Assembly: GCA_030638575.1 (NCBI GenBank)
Contig: DAOWEJ010000045.1
Location: forward strand, 1-40,376
Length of the DNA stretch: 40,376 nucleotides
From: Deltaproteobacteria bacterium
GTDB lineage: Bacteria; Desulfobacterota; Desulfobacteria; Desulfobacterales; JAUWMJ01
Direction: 5' to 3'
The translations under genes and the position numbers were made by a program. Of the stretch, positions 1 through 8,620 are shown in pieces; position 1 is the stretch's first letter, and each line of letters starts with the position of its first letter. The notes under the pieces are model-generated. The model did no database searches and had not been told where the DNA came from. It saw only the letters and a list, made by a program, of their open reading frames with translations.

Positions 1-174
1 AATTACAGATCTTGCTTTAATCTGTTTAATGGTTTCACCATTTGAAAAATTCCATATTGATTCAAAAGAATGAAACGGGGCTCTCTCCAGCAGTTCTTGG
101 TATTCATTGTTTAGAGTTAGATAAGGCCTTTCAGTGCGGGAGATATTTGAAGAGAGATCTTTTTTGGATTTCAT
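1..174 (-). CDS. Lipopolysaccharide kinase, WaaP/InaA-like (N-terminal part, cut by window edge)
   Basis: An open reading frame starts with ATG at 174 and runs off the left edge with no stop, giving 58 residues. The stretch FESIWNFSNGETIKQIKARS resembles the N-terminal strands of the Kdo/WaaP kinase family, which phosphorylate core heptose or Kdo of lipopolysaccharide on the inner face of the membrane. The next gene upstream on the same strand is a WaaG-like glucosyltransferase, and waaG and waaP are neighbours in enterobacterial core clusters, which supports the call. The catalytic part lies outside the window, so activity cannot be judged. About 370 bp holding an inverted-repeat element separate the two genes. 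Confidence 0.6.
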   Translation of the reverse strand, partial: MKSKKDLSSNISRTERPYLTLNNEYQELLERAPFHSFESIWNFSNGETIKQIKARSVI

Positions 175-195
175 TACTTTCGTCTCAATTTATCT

Positions 196-498
196 ATCAG
201 AAATTTACAAACTCGTTATGAGGTAAACTTGAGGCATAGGGCAATTATATTTAAGAACGGCTGAAACTCGCCCACTTGTCCGCCTCAGGAGGATAAGTGA
301 ACGTAAAGAAAGAACTTAGAGCAATCCTTTCATAAAAAGCCGGCTTACGCCGGCATTGTCCGATTCATAGAAAATGTTATTTAAGTTGTCGTTCTTTCTT
401 AATCCGCCTGAGGCGGACTAATACCCTCAAACAGTCAGCCATTTTAAATCTAATTGCCCTATGCCTCAAGTTGCTTTTTGAGTTTGTAAATTTCTGAT
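196..498. repeat. MITE-like nested inverted-repeat element
   Basis: Outer arms 196-214 and 480-498 are perfect complements (19 bp, ATCAGAAATTTACAAACTC). A second pair, 226-247 and 451-472, is also perfect (22 bp). Inside, the word GTCCGCCTCAGG near 279-295 faces GCCTGAGGCGGAC near 403-419, and a GCCGGC...GCCGGC hairpin sits near 340-355. No reading frame fills the interior. It occupies the waaG-waaP-like gap, 175-544, which contains no other gene I can support. Confidence 0.75.
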
Positions 499-544
499 CC
501 ATAGAAATTTGAACTTGCAGTATCGTTTAATCTAAAGGCAATGC

Positions 545-1678
545 CTATCCGTCGGCAATATTACGCAAGGCAACCTGTTCAATAATGTCCGCAGCCTTTT
601 CTGCTCTGCTGAAGACATCTACCATGGCGACATATTTTTTACCGTTACGTTGCCATTCATCCTTTTTTTTTGAAGTCAGCATAAAGGCCAGAAGTCGATT
701 CAATGTTTCCTGTTTAAAAGGAGAAGGTATGATTTCTCCCGAACCGGCTCGTTCAATATGGAAGCTGAAACCACAGACATCAGTTGTAAGCACAGGCAAT
801 CCCGCAGCCATCGACTCTATTAATACTGTCCCCGTATTTTCCAAGCGAGCTGGATGAATCAACAGATCGGCTGCCGTAAAAAACCGATGAATATCTTCTC
901 TTCCGCCGATGAAACGGATCTGTGCACTGACACCCAGCAGCCAGGCTAACAGTTTATAGGGTTTTGCGTTACCTTTGCCTACTACCAGTAAAACCGTTTT
1001 TTTTCTAATTTCGCTTGGTAATGCGGATACTGCTCGTATTGAACGATCAACCCCCTTAGTTTTAAATCCGGAGCCCGCTATTAAAGCAACGTATTTATCT
1101 GAATCGATATTCAATTCACGACGAAGTTCATTCCGTATTTCCATAGCATTGGGAGGTGCCAGGCGGTCTTTTGATATTCCCGGCGGCAACAGATGAAATC
1201 TTTGTTCAGGAGTATCATAGTGATCGATGAAAAATGTTTTTTGCTGTTCGGATAGCAGCAAAATTTGAGTCTTTGAGAGTTTGCCGAAAACTGCTCTTTC
1301 AAGTCGTAAGTAACTCCTGCAGCGCTCGGTTAATCGATATAAAAAACTTCTTTCGTGGGCTTTGACGGCGAAACATGTATCTGCAGCATAATATACATCG
1401 AGTCCGGGCATTTTATTAAATCCTACAATGGTATCATAGTTATTTGCGGATGTAATTTCATTTAGTTTTTGAGCGAGAGATTCACGTTGCCGGTGATGTG
1501 TAAAGCCTTTGATGGAAACTAACGAAACGCGGAAACCATTAGGTATTTCTCCCTGCCATGAAGTTGTAAATATAGCTACTTCATGGTTGCGAGACATACA
1601 GGCTTTAGCTATTTTTAAAAAATTATTCTGCTGCCCACCAAAAGGAAAATATTTAAAAAGACAGAATGCAAATTTCAT
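545..1678 (-). CDS. waaG: WaaG-like LPS core glycosyltransferase (GT4 family)
   Basis: 377 residues, the usual length for WaaG, a cytoplasmic membrane-associated enzyme that adds the first hexose to heptose of the lipopolysaccharide core. The N-terminal Rossmann half begins KFAFCLFKYFPFGGQQNN, with the glycine-rich acceptor loop. The stretch PGLDVYYAADTCF near residue 90 is typical of WaaG. The C-terminal donor half carries the GT4 E-x7-E signature in HPARLENTGTVLIESMAAG near residue 285. AAGGT lies six bases before the ATG. A WaaP-like kinase follows downstream. Substrate specificity (UDP-glucose or another sugar) cannot be read from sequence. Confidence 0.85.
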   Translation of the reverse strand: MKFAFCLFKYFPFGGQQNNFLKIAKACMSRNHEVAIFTTSWQGEIPNGFRVSLVSIKGFTHHRQRESLAQKLNEITSANNYDTIVGFNKMPGLDVYYAADTCFAVKAHERSFLYRLTERCRSYLRLERAVFGKLSKTQILLLSEQQKTFFIDHYDTPEQRFHLLPPGISKDRLAPPNAMEIRNELRRELNIDSDKYVALIAGSGFKTKGVDRSIRAVSALPSEIRKKTVLLVVGKGNAKPYKLLAWLLGVSAQIRFIGGREDIHRFFTAADLLIHPARLENTGTVLIESMAAGLPVLTTDVCGFSFHIERAGSGEIIPSPFKQETLNRLLAFMLTSKKKDEWQRNGKKYVAMVDVFSRAEKAADIIEQVALRNIADG

Positions 1679-1731
1679 TATTTACCTTATAGGGATTTTA
1701 AAAAAAGTCTTAAAAACTTTTAACCGTTAAA

Positions 1732-1869
1732 TTTGATGCTTTCGTAAAAAGTCGGAAAATATCCCTTTTCGTTATTTCGGCGGAAGCTGGAATCCTGTTA
1801 TATCAAACGGTTACAGCTTGTCTGGACTCCGGTTTTCACCGGAGTGACGACTTTTTACGAATTCATCAA
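1732..1869. repeat. Dispersed TGATGAATTCGTAAAAAGTC-ended inverted repeat, copy 1
   Basis: The left end, 1732-1755 (TTTGATGCTTTCGTAAAAAGTC), faces the right end, 1846-1869 (GACTTTTTACGAATTCATCAA). The interior holds a second hairpin around CTCCGGTTTTCACCGGAG. Related ends occur near 4198, 7177-7339, 36854 and 37372-37562. It lies in the 1679-2235 gap between the divergent waaG and GGDEF genes. The rest of that gap holds the hairpin at 2071-2162 and no gene that I can support. Confidence 0.75.
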
Positions 1870-2070
1870 TGTTATAACACGAAATAATATTATAAGTTTC
1901 GGAGTTTTTCTTTCTATCCGGAATATTGCATGAAAGATGAAAAATTTCCAGAAAAATCCGACGAAAAAGCTACTGCCCGATATCATTTTAATAAATAATG
2001 CCTTTTTTTAAACTTGCTAAACTTAGCTTTAGTTGGTATTTAATCAGTTTATTAAGAGGAGTATTAATTC

Positions 2071-2162
2071 AGCCTATTGAAAAATATGCCCAAATGAGCA
2101 TTCGGATAATCAAGCACTTAGACATCTGAGTGCCGGATTATCTGAATACGGTTTTTCAACAC
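2071..2162. repeat. Imperfect hairpin repeat with a second half-copy at 17133-17165
   Basis: Left arm from 2071 (AGCCTATTGAAAAATATGCC) folds against the right arm ending near 2162 (GGATTATCTGAATACGGTTT and following), leaving a short loop around 2120-2130. The first 33 bases, 2071-2103, reappear in inverted orientation at 17133-17165 with two mismatches. It is therefore a dispersed element, not a one-off hairpin. Confidence 0.65.
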
Positions 2163-2235
2163 ACTGAAATGTTACTAAGAGGAGAATATTCTATAATCAT
2201 TCTATAAACTTCAAATTTGTTCATAGAGGTAATAA

Positions 2236-3420
2236 ATGGAACAGATACGGGATATTGTTTTAAAATGTCTTGATAATTATGAGGATGATGACAGGCTTAT
2301 AGAAGAACTGAATCGCATTATTGAAAAAGAAGGAAAAAAGTCCTATCCGGCAATTTTTCATGTTTTAACTAACCTTGAAATAGAGCCTGAAGAAGCAGGG
2401 GAATGCTGGAGTGAAATAGTTGCACATTATAAAAGCTTAGTTTCTATTTTGGGTCGTAAGGTAAGTTTGAGAACCGCTATCTGTGATTATTTTTGTTCCA
2501 TACACAGGTCATTAAAAAATCCCAAAGTTGTTGAAATCCATATTTTTGAGAAAGCAGTTAAGGCTTCCAGATTTGACAGCCTTACAGGCCTTTTTAACCG
2601 GCAGTCTTTTGATGAGACGCTTGATCGGGAAATAAACCGTGCAAAACGGCATGGCAAGGATTTATCCATTTTATTTTTTGATCTTGATGACTTTAAAGAA
2701 ATTAATGATTCTTTAGGGCATCAAGCCGGTGATGAGGTTTTAAAGCAGGTTGCTAAAATTATTTTAAATAAAAAGAGATCTGAAGACTTTGCCGCGCGAT
2801 ATGGCGGTGAAGAGATAGTAATTATATTACCTGAAACAGGGAAGGTTGATGCGCTGGTGCTTGGGGAAAGGATTCGTCAAAAAATTGAAAAAATGGAACT
2901 CGATTACAAGGGAGATACCATAAAATTGACGATAAGCGGGGGGCTTGCTTCTTTTCCTGTGAATGCAACCGATTCAGCAAATTTATTGAAATGTGCTGAT
3001 AATGCACTTTATAGGGCTAAGGGTTCAGGAAAAAATAATATTTCCTTTTTTTCCCAGGATAAACGGCGATATCTGCGTATTGAGTTTGACGAAGAGGTTA
3101 AAGTAAGGGAACTAGGTTTTGATAATATACAGACCCTGACAGGGAAAGGTAAAAATATATGCTTTGGAGGAGTTCTTTTTGAAAACGCCTATCCGCTGAT
3201 AATAGGAACCAAGGTACAGCTTCAAATACCTCACAACCATCAAAAGCCTTTATTTATTATCGGAACTGTTGTTCGTGTGGAGACTTTTGGTCCTAAGCAG
3301 TATGATGTAGGAGTATCAATATCATCCCTTGAAATGGATAAAAACATAAAAAATGAGATTTCAAGATGGCTTCAGCTCAAGAGGAATGATTTGCAGGCAG
3401 TTGCCGATAAGCAAGGTTGA
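2236..3420 (+). CDS. Diguanylate cyclase with C-terminal PilZ domain (GGDEF-PilZ)
   Basis: 394 residues with no signal peptide or membrane segment. Residues 1 to about 110 are an unrecognised helical region. The GGDEF domain follows (DSLTGLFNRQSF to about residue 275) with an intact GGEEI active site, so synthesis of cyclic di-GMP from GTP is expected. RSED just upstream matches the RxxD product-inhibition site. The last 110 residues are a PilZ domain with the c-di-GMP arginine motif RRYLR and a degenerate second motif, NICFGG, where the usual Ser is Cys. The protein may thus make and bind the same messenger. GAGGT precedes the ATG. An AGAATATTCT palindrome lies at 2183-2192, 44 bp before the start. 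Confidence 0.9.
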   Translation: MEQIRDIVLKCLDNYEDDDRLIEELNRIIEKEGKKSYPAIFHVLTNLEIEPEEAGECWSEIVAHYKSLVSILGRKVSLRTAICDYFCSIHRSLKNPKVVEIHIFEKAVKASRFDSLTGLFNRQSFDETLDREINRAKRHGKDLSILFFDLDDFKEINDSLGHQAGDEVLKQVAKIILNKKRSEDFAARYGGEEIVIILPETGKVDALVLGERIRQKIEKMELDYKGDTIKLTISGGLASFPVNATDSANLLKCADNALYRAKGSGKNNISFFSQDKRRYLRIEFDEEVKVRELGFDNIQTLTGKGKNICFGGVLFENAYPLIIGTKVQLQIPHNHQKPLFIIGTVVRVETFGPKQYDVGVSISSLEMDKNIKNEISRWLQLKRNDLQAVADKQG

Positions 3421-3499
3421 AACACCTCGATTTTTAGGGTTAGAACAAATCGCTTCCTGACGCTGCTGCGTTGATGGAATTCAGATTATGGAGGATCTA

Positions 3500-3673
3500 A
3501 TGACGATAAATAAAGAACTTTTAGATATCCTGGCATGCCCCAAATGCAAAGGGGATATTTATTTGAATGATTTAAAAGACGGACTTATCTGCGATAACTG
3601 CAAGCTGCTGTATGAAATTAAAGACGATATTCCTATCATGTTGATTGATGAAGCAAAGCCAATAGAGACATGA
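3500..3673 (+). CDS. Trm112-family small zinc-ribbon protein
   Basis: 57 residues from the ATG at 3500, chosen because GGAGG (3490-3494) sits five bases before it. An upstream in-frame ATG at 3488 has no such site. The sequence has two CxxC pairs (CPKC and CDNC), the fold of Trm112/YcaR proteins. Bacterial members are short and often partner or accompany methyltransferases or envelope enzymes; the partner here is unknown. Its stop overlaps the start of the DUF4416 gene (ATGA), which suggests translational coupling. Confidence 0.85.
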   Translation: MTINKELLDILACPKCKGDIYLNDLKDGLICDNCKLLYEIKDDIPIMLIDEAKPIET

Positions 3674-4203
3674 GCCTGCCTCAAGTACCGAAACCTGCAA
3701 AGCTGGTTATTGGCCTTTTTATGAAAGAAAAGGGCCTTATTGAAAAAGTGACAGTTGAACTCACCGAAAATTTCGGTTCCATTGACGTGGTAAGTACGTG
3801 GTTTCCGTTCAATTATACAAGTTATTACGAGTCTGAGATGGGCGCTCCGCTATTCAGGAGGGTTCTAACCTTCAAAGAGTTGATTAAACAAAGCGCGCTT
3901 GCCCATATAAAGAACATAACCAATGAGATAGAGTTGAATTATTCTAAGGAAAGTGGACGCCTGGTCAATATTGATCCGGGTTATATGCTGCAAGAAAGAT
4001 TTGTCCTTGCGACGGGGAAGAATTTTGCTCACAGGATCTATATCGGCAGGGGCATTTATGCAGATTTAACCCTGATTTATACAAAAGGTTCGTTTAAGAA
4101 GCTGCCGTGGACATATCCTGATTACTGTGACAAAAATGTGCTGTCTTACCTTATGCAGGTTCGTGAAAAATATGTTGCTGATTTAAAGAAGATGGCATCG
4201 TAA
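3670..4203 (+). CDS. DUF4416 family protein of unknown function
   Basis: 177 residues starting at the ATGA overlap with the Trm112-like gene. The family hallmarks are visible: WFPFNYTSYYESEMG near residue 40, VNIDPGYM near 105, and HRIYIGRGIYADLTL followed by LPWTYPDY near 130-155. The family is common in Desulfobacterota and has no established biochemical role that I know of. No signal peptide or membrane segment is visible. The next gene, yicC, begins 44 bases downstream, and the gap holds a partial copy of the TCGTAAAAAGTCGAATTCA repeat (about 4198-4217). Confidence 0.85.
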   Translation: MSLPQVPKPAKLVIGLFMKEKGLIEKVTVELTENFGSIDVVSTWFPFNYTSYYESEMGAPLFRRVLTFKELIKQSALAHIKNITNEIELNYSKESGRLVNIDPGYMLQERFVLATGKNFAHRIYIGRGIYADLTLIYTKGSFKKLPWTYPDYCDKNVLSYLMQVREKYVADLKKMAS

Positions 4204-4247
4204 AAAGTCGAATTCACCATCAAAAATACATCCGGGACATATAAAAA

Positions 4248-5129
4248 ATGATAAAAAGCATGACCGCATTTGCCAGGGCGGAAAAGGTAAAAGGAAACCT
4301 TACGACAGTTATCGAAATTCGGTCATATAACAGCAGATATCTCGACATCTCTTTGAGAGTTTCTCCCGGATACCTTCTTTTAGAGGACAGGATAAAGGGG
4401 CTTATTTCAGAAAAGGTAGCAAGGGGCCGCATAGAGATGAATGTGAAAATCAGAGAAGGTTCCGATGACATACTTGTCTTTAATATTGATGCTCCCAAGG
4501 CAAAGGCCTACCGTGAAGCTCTTATACAGCTTAAAGATATATGCAATATTAATACCGAAATTTCTTTAGATCTTTTGGTAAGTGGTGGTGGCATTATTAT
4601 GCCTGCTGAAACTGAAAAAGATATTGATGCCTGCTGGCCTGCTATTAAGGATTGTCTTGCGAAAGCTATAAACGATCTTGATGAAATGAGGATGCGGGAA
4701 GGAGATTTTATTGCGGGTGATATTGCAAAGAGGCTTGAATATATTGAAAGTTGTCTTGTTCAAATAGAAGGTAAGTCTAGTGATCTTTTGATTCATTACC
4801 AGCAGCGTCTAAAAGAACGAATCGGTTCTTTAACAAAAGGGATAGCAGAGATAGATCCTGGCCGTGTTGCCCAGGAAGCAGCTTTTCTTGCTGACAGGAG
4901 CGATATTTCCGAAGAGATTGTAAGGGCAAAAAGCCATATAAAACAGTTTCGTAATATTGCAGATTCAAAGGAATCTTCAGGCCGCAAACTTAATTTCCTG
5001 CTGCAGGAGCTTAACCGCGAGTTCAACACCATGGGATCTAAAACTGAAAAAGCAAACCTGTCCCATATTATTGTTGATGTTAAGTCAGAGCTGGAGAAGA
5101 TAAGAGAGCAGGTTCAAAACGTTGAATAG
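4248..5129 (+). CDS. yicC: YicC/YloC family endoribonuclease
   Basis: 293 residues, full length. It opens with IKSMTAFARAE and continues into EIRSYNSRYLDISLR, the conserved N-terminal YicC block. It ends with the DUF1732 block (GRKLNFLLQELNREFNTMGSK and the EKIREQVQNVE terminus). YicC proteins are RNases that act in mRNA and small RNA turnover. The gene order yicC-remA-gmk is conserved across Firmicutes and Desulfobacterota and supports the call. No strong Shine-Dalgarno motif precedes the ATG. Confidence 0.92.
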   Translation: MIKSMTAFARAEKVKGNLTTVIEIRSYNSRYLDISLRVSPGYLLLEDRIKGLISEKVARGRIEMNVKIREGSDDILVFNIDAPKAKAYREALIQLKDICNINTEISLDLLVSGGGIIMPAETEKDIDACWPAIKDCLAKAINDLDEMRMREGDFIAGDIAKRLEYIESCLVQIEGKSSDLLIHYQQRLKERIGSLTKGIAEIDPGRVAQEAAFLADRSDISEEIVRAKSHIKQFRNIADSKESSGRKLNFLLQELNREFNTMGSKTEKANLSHIIVDVKSELEKIREQVQNVE

Positions 5130-5366
5130 AATAAGCCAATTTAAAAACGTCCCCTTTCGAAGTCTGCGCTTACCTGTCCAATATCTGCGTCAGGCTCAAA
5201 TTTTAGCACTTTAGTGACACGAAGTGAAGCATCAGCGCTAACCTTCAGCGCTATCCTCGATCCGCCTCAGGCGGATCGTCTTCCTTGATCTTGAACAAAA
5301 TTGGACATTTTGAAACTGCCTCAGAATGAAATGGAATAGCAGGCAGATAAGTGAGGAGTAAAAAAT
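5130..5366. other. yicC-remA spacer with a perfect GATCCGCCT palindrome
   Basis: This 237-bp gap holds a 21-base palindrome at 5258-5278 (CGATCCGCCT, one central C, AGGCGGATCG). The same word occurs in the element at 196-498. TGTCCAAT near 5176 faces ATTGGACA near 5301. GTGAGGAG at about 5351-5358 is the likely ribosome-binding site of remA. I see no gene. Confidence 0.6.
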
Positions 5367-5621
5367 ATGGAACAGAGTCTGCTCAATATCGGATTTGGGA
5401 GTACTGTTGTAGCTGATAGGATTGTTTCGATTGTATCACCAAATTCCGCTCCAATGAAGCGTCTAAAGGATGAAGCTAAAAATGATAAACGCCTTATAGA
5501 TGCAACACATGGCAGGAGAACCCGTTCAATAATTATCATGGACAGCAATCATATTGTTCTTTCAGCAATACAGGCAGAGACGATATCACAGCGATATTCT
5601 ATGCTCGGGGAAGCTCAATAA
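5367..5621 (+). CDS. remA: RemA-family regulator (DUF370)
   Basis: 84 residues. The family core is clear: [20 protein letters not shown], then [11 protein letters not shown], then [20 protein letters not shown]. In Bacillus, RemA is a DNA-binding activator of matrix genes; in Desulfobacterota the role is not established. Its place between yicC and gmk matches the conserved order in both phyla. A GTGAGGAG stretch lies upstream of the ATG. The gmk gene starts six bases after its stop. Confidence 0.9.
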   Translation: MEQSLLNIGFGSTVVADRIVSIVSPNSAPMKRLKDEAKNDKRLIDATHGRRTRSIIIMDSNHIVLSAIQAETISQRYSMLGEAQ

Positions 5622-5627
5622 AGAATA

Positions 5628-6245
5628 ATGAATGATAAGGAAAAGAGCCGGTTCTGTTTTAAGCCGGTAATGATGATAGAAGACGGCCGCGGCCGTCTTT
5701 TTATTGTTTCTGCGCCTTCCGGTGCCGGCAAGACAACCCTTTGCAGTGCAGTACTTGACCGGTTTTCAGACTTGCTATATTCCGTGTCATATACAACAAG
5801 AAAACCACGCAGTGGAGAGCGAAACGGAATAGACTACAATTTTATTAAAAAAGAAGATTTTAAAAAACAAATTAAAGCCGGGAAATGGGCTGAATGGGCC
5901 GAGGTCCATGAAAATTATTACGGTACCAGTGCAGAATTTATAGATAACGGGCTGGATTCAGGACGTAATATCCTTCTTGACATAGATGTTCAGGGCACAA
6001 TTCAGATCCTTGAACGATATCCTGAAGCAATTACTATTTTTATTATGCCCCCGTCAGTTAATGCCCTCAGGCGCCGTCTGGAATTAAGAGATACAGACAG
6101 CAAAGAAATTATTGACAGGCGTCTTAAGAACGCAGAGGTGGAGATGGCAAAGAAAGATCTTTACCATCATGTAATTTTAAACGACCTACTTTCGGATGCT
6201 ATCAAGGAGCTCGTAGCTATTATTGAAAACTATCGATCAAAGTAA
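5628..6245 (+). CDS. gmk: Guanylate kinase
   Basis: 205 residues. Gmk phosphorylates GMP to GDP with ATP in the cytoplasm. The P-loop SAPSGAGKTT is near residue 29, the GMP-binding stretch SYTTRKPRSGERNGIDYNFI near 53, and DIDVQGTIQI near 118. Most family members begin a few residues before RLFIVSAPSG, so Met15 or Met16 (ATG at 5670 or 5673) are alternative starts. Neither has a clear ribosome-binding site, so I keep the long form. The gene is tightly coupled to remA. Confidence 0.95.
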   Translation: MNDKEKSRFCFKPVMMIEDGRGRLFIVSAPSGAGKTTLCSAVLDRFSDLLYSVSYTTRKPRSGERNGIDYNFIKKEDFKKQIKAGKWAEWAEVHENYYGTSAEFIDNGLDSGRNILLDIDVQGTIQILERYPEAITIFIMPPSVNALRRRLELRDTDSKEIIDRRLKNAEVEMAKKDLYHHVILNDLLSDAIKELVAIIENYRSK

Positions 6246-6246
6246 T

Positions 6247-6413
6247 CGTTCACGGGTTCAAAGGTTCAGGGGTTCAAGGTTGCATTCTTGTCCCTGGAGT
6301 CCATCAAACAGCAGAGCCAGCTGGAGCGAAGCGAAAATCCCGTTGAAAGCGGGGCAACAAGCAACCAGAAACTAGCAACAAGCAACGAGCAACAAGCAAC
6401 CAGTATCCAGGCA
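6247..6413. repeat. Word-repeat intergenic locus (GGTTCA and GCAACAA words)
   Basis: 6249-6282 repeats variants of GGTTCAAGG (about three times). 6354-6404 repeats GCAACAAGCAAC-type words at least five times. These are two different words with no single reading frame. It fills the gmk-rlmB gap. Confidence 0.6.
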
Positions 6414-6415
6414 AA

Positions 6416-7168
6416 ATGAAAACTGAAATTCTATATGGAATCCATCCTGTTTTTGAAGCTATTAAGGCGGGAAGGAGAAAAATTATTGAAATTTATATTT
6501 CAGAAGATAAAATTTCAAGACGAATTGACAGCGTTGTAAAATTCGCCGAAACAGAGAAACTTCCAGTAAAAAAGATAAAGGTCGCCAAACTAAAATCTAT
6601 TGCAGGGACAAATAAGCATCAGGGTATAGCAGCAAAGGTCAGCTCTTATATAATGGCTGATCTTTCAGATATTCATGGCGGTACAGTCACTGAAGATAAA
6701 AGCCGATTTTTGCTGCTTCTCGATAATATGCTCGATCCCCATAATCTTGGTGCAATAATCAGAACTGCGATAGGTGTCGGAATAGACGGCATTATCATCC
6801 CAAAAGACAGATCCGCTTCGCCATCACCTGCTGTATCCAAGGCATCTTCCGGAGCCCTTGAACATGTTCGTTTGATGCAGGTTAAAAACATTGTCAGTAC
6901 AATAAAGATCTTAAAAGAAAAAGGTATGTGGGTTGCAGGGCTGGATAAAGAAGCTGCCGATTCTATTTTTTCAAAAGATTTGACCGGTTCAGTTGCCATT
7001 GTTGTCGGAGGAGAAGAAAAAGGGATTCGTCCCCTTGTGAAGAAAAATTGCGATTTTTTAATTTCCATTCCTCAAATGGGACATGTAGATTCTTTAAATG
7101 CTTCTGTAGCAGCAGGAGTAGCGATGTACGAAGTATTCAGGCAAAGGGAAATCGAAAAAAAAGAGTAA
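6416..7168 (+). CDS. rlmB: 23S rRNA 2'-O-ribose methyltransferase, RlmB/TrmH family
   Basis: 250 residues. The N-terminal 75 residues form the SpoU substrate-binding domain (ILYGIHPVFEAIKAGRR). The SPOUT knot follows with motif 1 LLDNMLDPHNLGAIIRTA, motif 2 VVGGEEKGI and motif 3 ISIPQMGHVDSLNASVAAGV. RlmB methylates G2251 of 23S rRNA using S-adenosylmethionine. The target is inferred from family and length; other TrmH-type targets are possible. The start follows directly on a word-repeat region and lacks a strong ribosome-binding site. Confidence 0.88.
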   Translation: MKTEILYGIHPVFEAIKAGRRKIIEIYISEDKISRRIDSVVKFAETEKLPVKKIKVAKLKSIAGTNKHQGIAAKVSSYIMADLSDIHGGTVTEDKSRFLLLLDNMLDPHNLGAIIRTAIGVGIDGIIIPKDRSASPSPAVSKASSGALEHVRLMQVKNIVSTIKILKEKGMWVAGLDKEAADSIFSKDLTGSVAIVVGGEEKGIRPLVKKNCDFLISIPQMGHVDSLNASVAAGVAMYEVFRQREIEKKE

Positions 7169-7176
7169 AAGTAACA

Positions 7177-7339
7177 TTTGATGAACTCGTGAAAAGTCAG
7201 GAAAACACTTTTACAAAATGTTTTAAGTTTTAGGTGTTAAGTTTTAAGTATATGATAAAACAGATAATTACATTAACCTAAAACCTAAAACTTAACACCT
7301 AAAACCTGATGAATTCGACTTTTTACGAATTCATCAAAA
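7177..7339. repeat. Composite inverted repeat: TGATGAATTCG ends around AAAACCTAAAACTTAACACC words
   Basis: The outer left end, 7177-7201, and right end, 7308-7339 (TGATGAATTCGACTTTTTAC and its complement), belong to the dispersed family seen at 1732-1869. Nested inside, 7219-7250 repeats TTTTAAGTTTTAGGTGTTAA-type words and 7273-7307 carries the complement. Two repeat families are therefore nested in one gap. Confidence 0.75.
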
Positions 7340-7366
7340 TTAATACAACTAAAAAATATTTTCGAT

Positions 7367-8620
7367 ATGAGAAAAAAGGCCAGAATAATAAAAAGAAGTG
7401 ACGGAACTTTAGATGTACCTGAAACTCCCATAATTCCGTTTATAGAAGGGGACGGGACAGGTCCTGACATCTGGCGGGCAACAAAAATGGTAATTGCTGC
7501 CGCTGTAAGGGCTGCATATGCAGGAAAGAGAGAGATAACCTGGCTGGAGGTTTATGCCGGGGAAAAAGGACGAAAAAAGACAGGTCAATGGCTGCCTGGT
7601 GATACTCTCGATACAATTAAAACCCACGTGGTCGCCATAAAGGGCCCGTTAACCACGCCGGTTGGAAAGGGGATAAGAAGCATAAATGTGGAGATACGAA
7701 GAAAGCTCGATCTTTACGCTTGTGTGCGTCCAATAAAATATATTAACCCTGTTCCGAGTCCTGTGAAGAACCCTGAAAAGATTGATATGGTTGTCTTTCG
7801 AGAAAACACTGAAGATCTATATGCCGGCATTGAATGGGAATCCGGAACCGATGAGGCCCAAAGGGTCATATCTTTTTTAACAGAGAAGATGGGAGCTGTA
7901 CTGCCGGAAAAGGCAGGAATCGGTATTAAGCCCATAAGTGAAAAAAACACAAAACGGCTGGTGGCAAGCGCCGTTTCGTATGCAATTGAAAACAATCTTC
8001 CCAGTGTTACCCTGATGCACAAGGGGAACATTATGAAGTTTACAGAGGGTGCTTTCAGCAAATGGGGTTATGAAGTCGCCGTCGAAAAGTTTAGCGACAG
8101 AACCATCACGGAAGAGCAGCTTTATGAGTCATATAACGGAAAACGACCGGAAGGGAAGGTCATCATTAAAGATCGTATTGCAGATATGCTTTTTCAGCAA
8201 GTACTCTTAAGACCTGATGAATACCATGTTATAGCCACGCCGAATTTAAACGGTGATTTTATATCCGATGCACTTGCAGCTCAAGTAGGCGGGCTGGGCA
8301 TGGCACCTGGTGCAAATATAGGTGATATGTGTGCTGTTTTTGAAGCAACCCACGGAACAGCACCCAAGTATGCGGGTTTGGATAAAGTTAATCCGAGTTC
8401 ATTGATACTCTCCGGCGCAATGATGCTTGATTACATAGAGTGGAGAGAGGCAGCAGCACTTATACGAAAAGGACTTCAAGCCACCATAAAAGAGGGTACA
8501 GTCACTTACGATCTGGCCCGTCAAATCAAAGGGGCAAGTGAGATAAAGTGCTCAGAATTTGCAAGAGGGATTGTTAATAATATAGATCATATAACTCAAG
8601 GAAGTTTAGCCGACTTTTGA
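7367..8620 (+). CDS. icd: NADP-dependent isocitrate dehydrogenase
   Basis: 417 residues, the length of E. coli Icd. It oxidises isocitrate to 2-oxoglutarate and CO2 in the TCA cycle. [14 protein letters not shown] is near residue 22. [21 protein letters not shown] contains the substrate loop with the serine that is phosphorylated in E. coli. [15 protein letters not shown] carries the Lys-Tyr pair, and TYDLAR carries the Tyr and Arg, that confer NADP specificity. A complete-oxidising sulfate reducer could use it in an oxidative TCA cycle. There is no good ribosome-binding site before the ATG. The stop overlaps the comF start. Confidence 0.95.
   Translation: MRKKARIIKRSDGTLDVPETPIIPFIEGDGTGPDIWRATKMVIAAAVRAAYAGKREITWLEVYAGEKGRKKTGQWLPGDTLDTIKTHVVAIKGPLTTPVGKGIRSINVEIRRKLDLYACVRPIKYINPVPSPVKNPEKIDMVVFRENTEDLYAGIEWESGTDEAQRVISFLTEKMGAVLPEKAGIGIKPISEKNTKRLVASAVSYAIENNLPSVTLMHKGNIMKFTEGAFSKWGYEVAVEKFSDRTITEEQLYESYNGKRPEGKVIIKDRIADMLFQQVLLRPDEYHVIATPNLNGDFISDALAAQVGGLGMAPGANIGDMCAVFEATHGTAPKYAGLDKVNPSSLILSGAMMLDYIEWREAAALIRKGLQATIKEGTVTYDLARQIKGASEIKCSEFARGIVNNIDHITQGSLADF

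Noticed and set aside
2183..2192. AGAATATTCT before the GGDEF-PilZ gene as a member of the sigma54 regulon
   Set aside because: The palindrome matches that at 25303, but no GG-N10-GC promoter lies downstream and it sits only 44 bp from the start codon.
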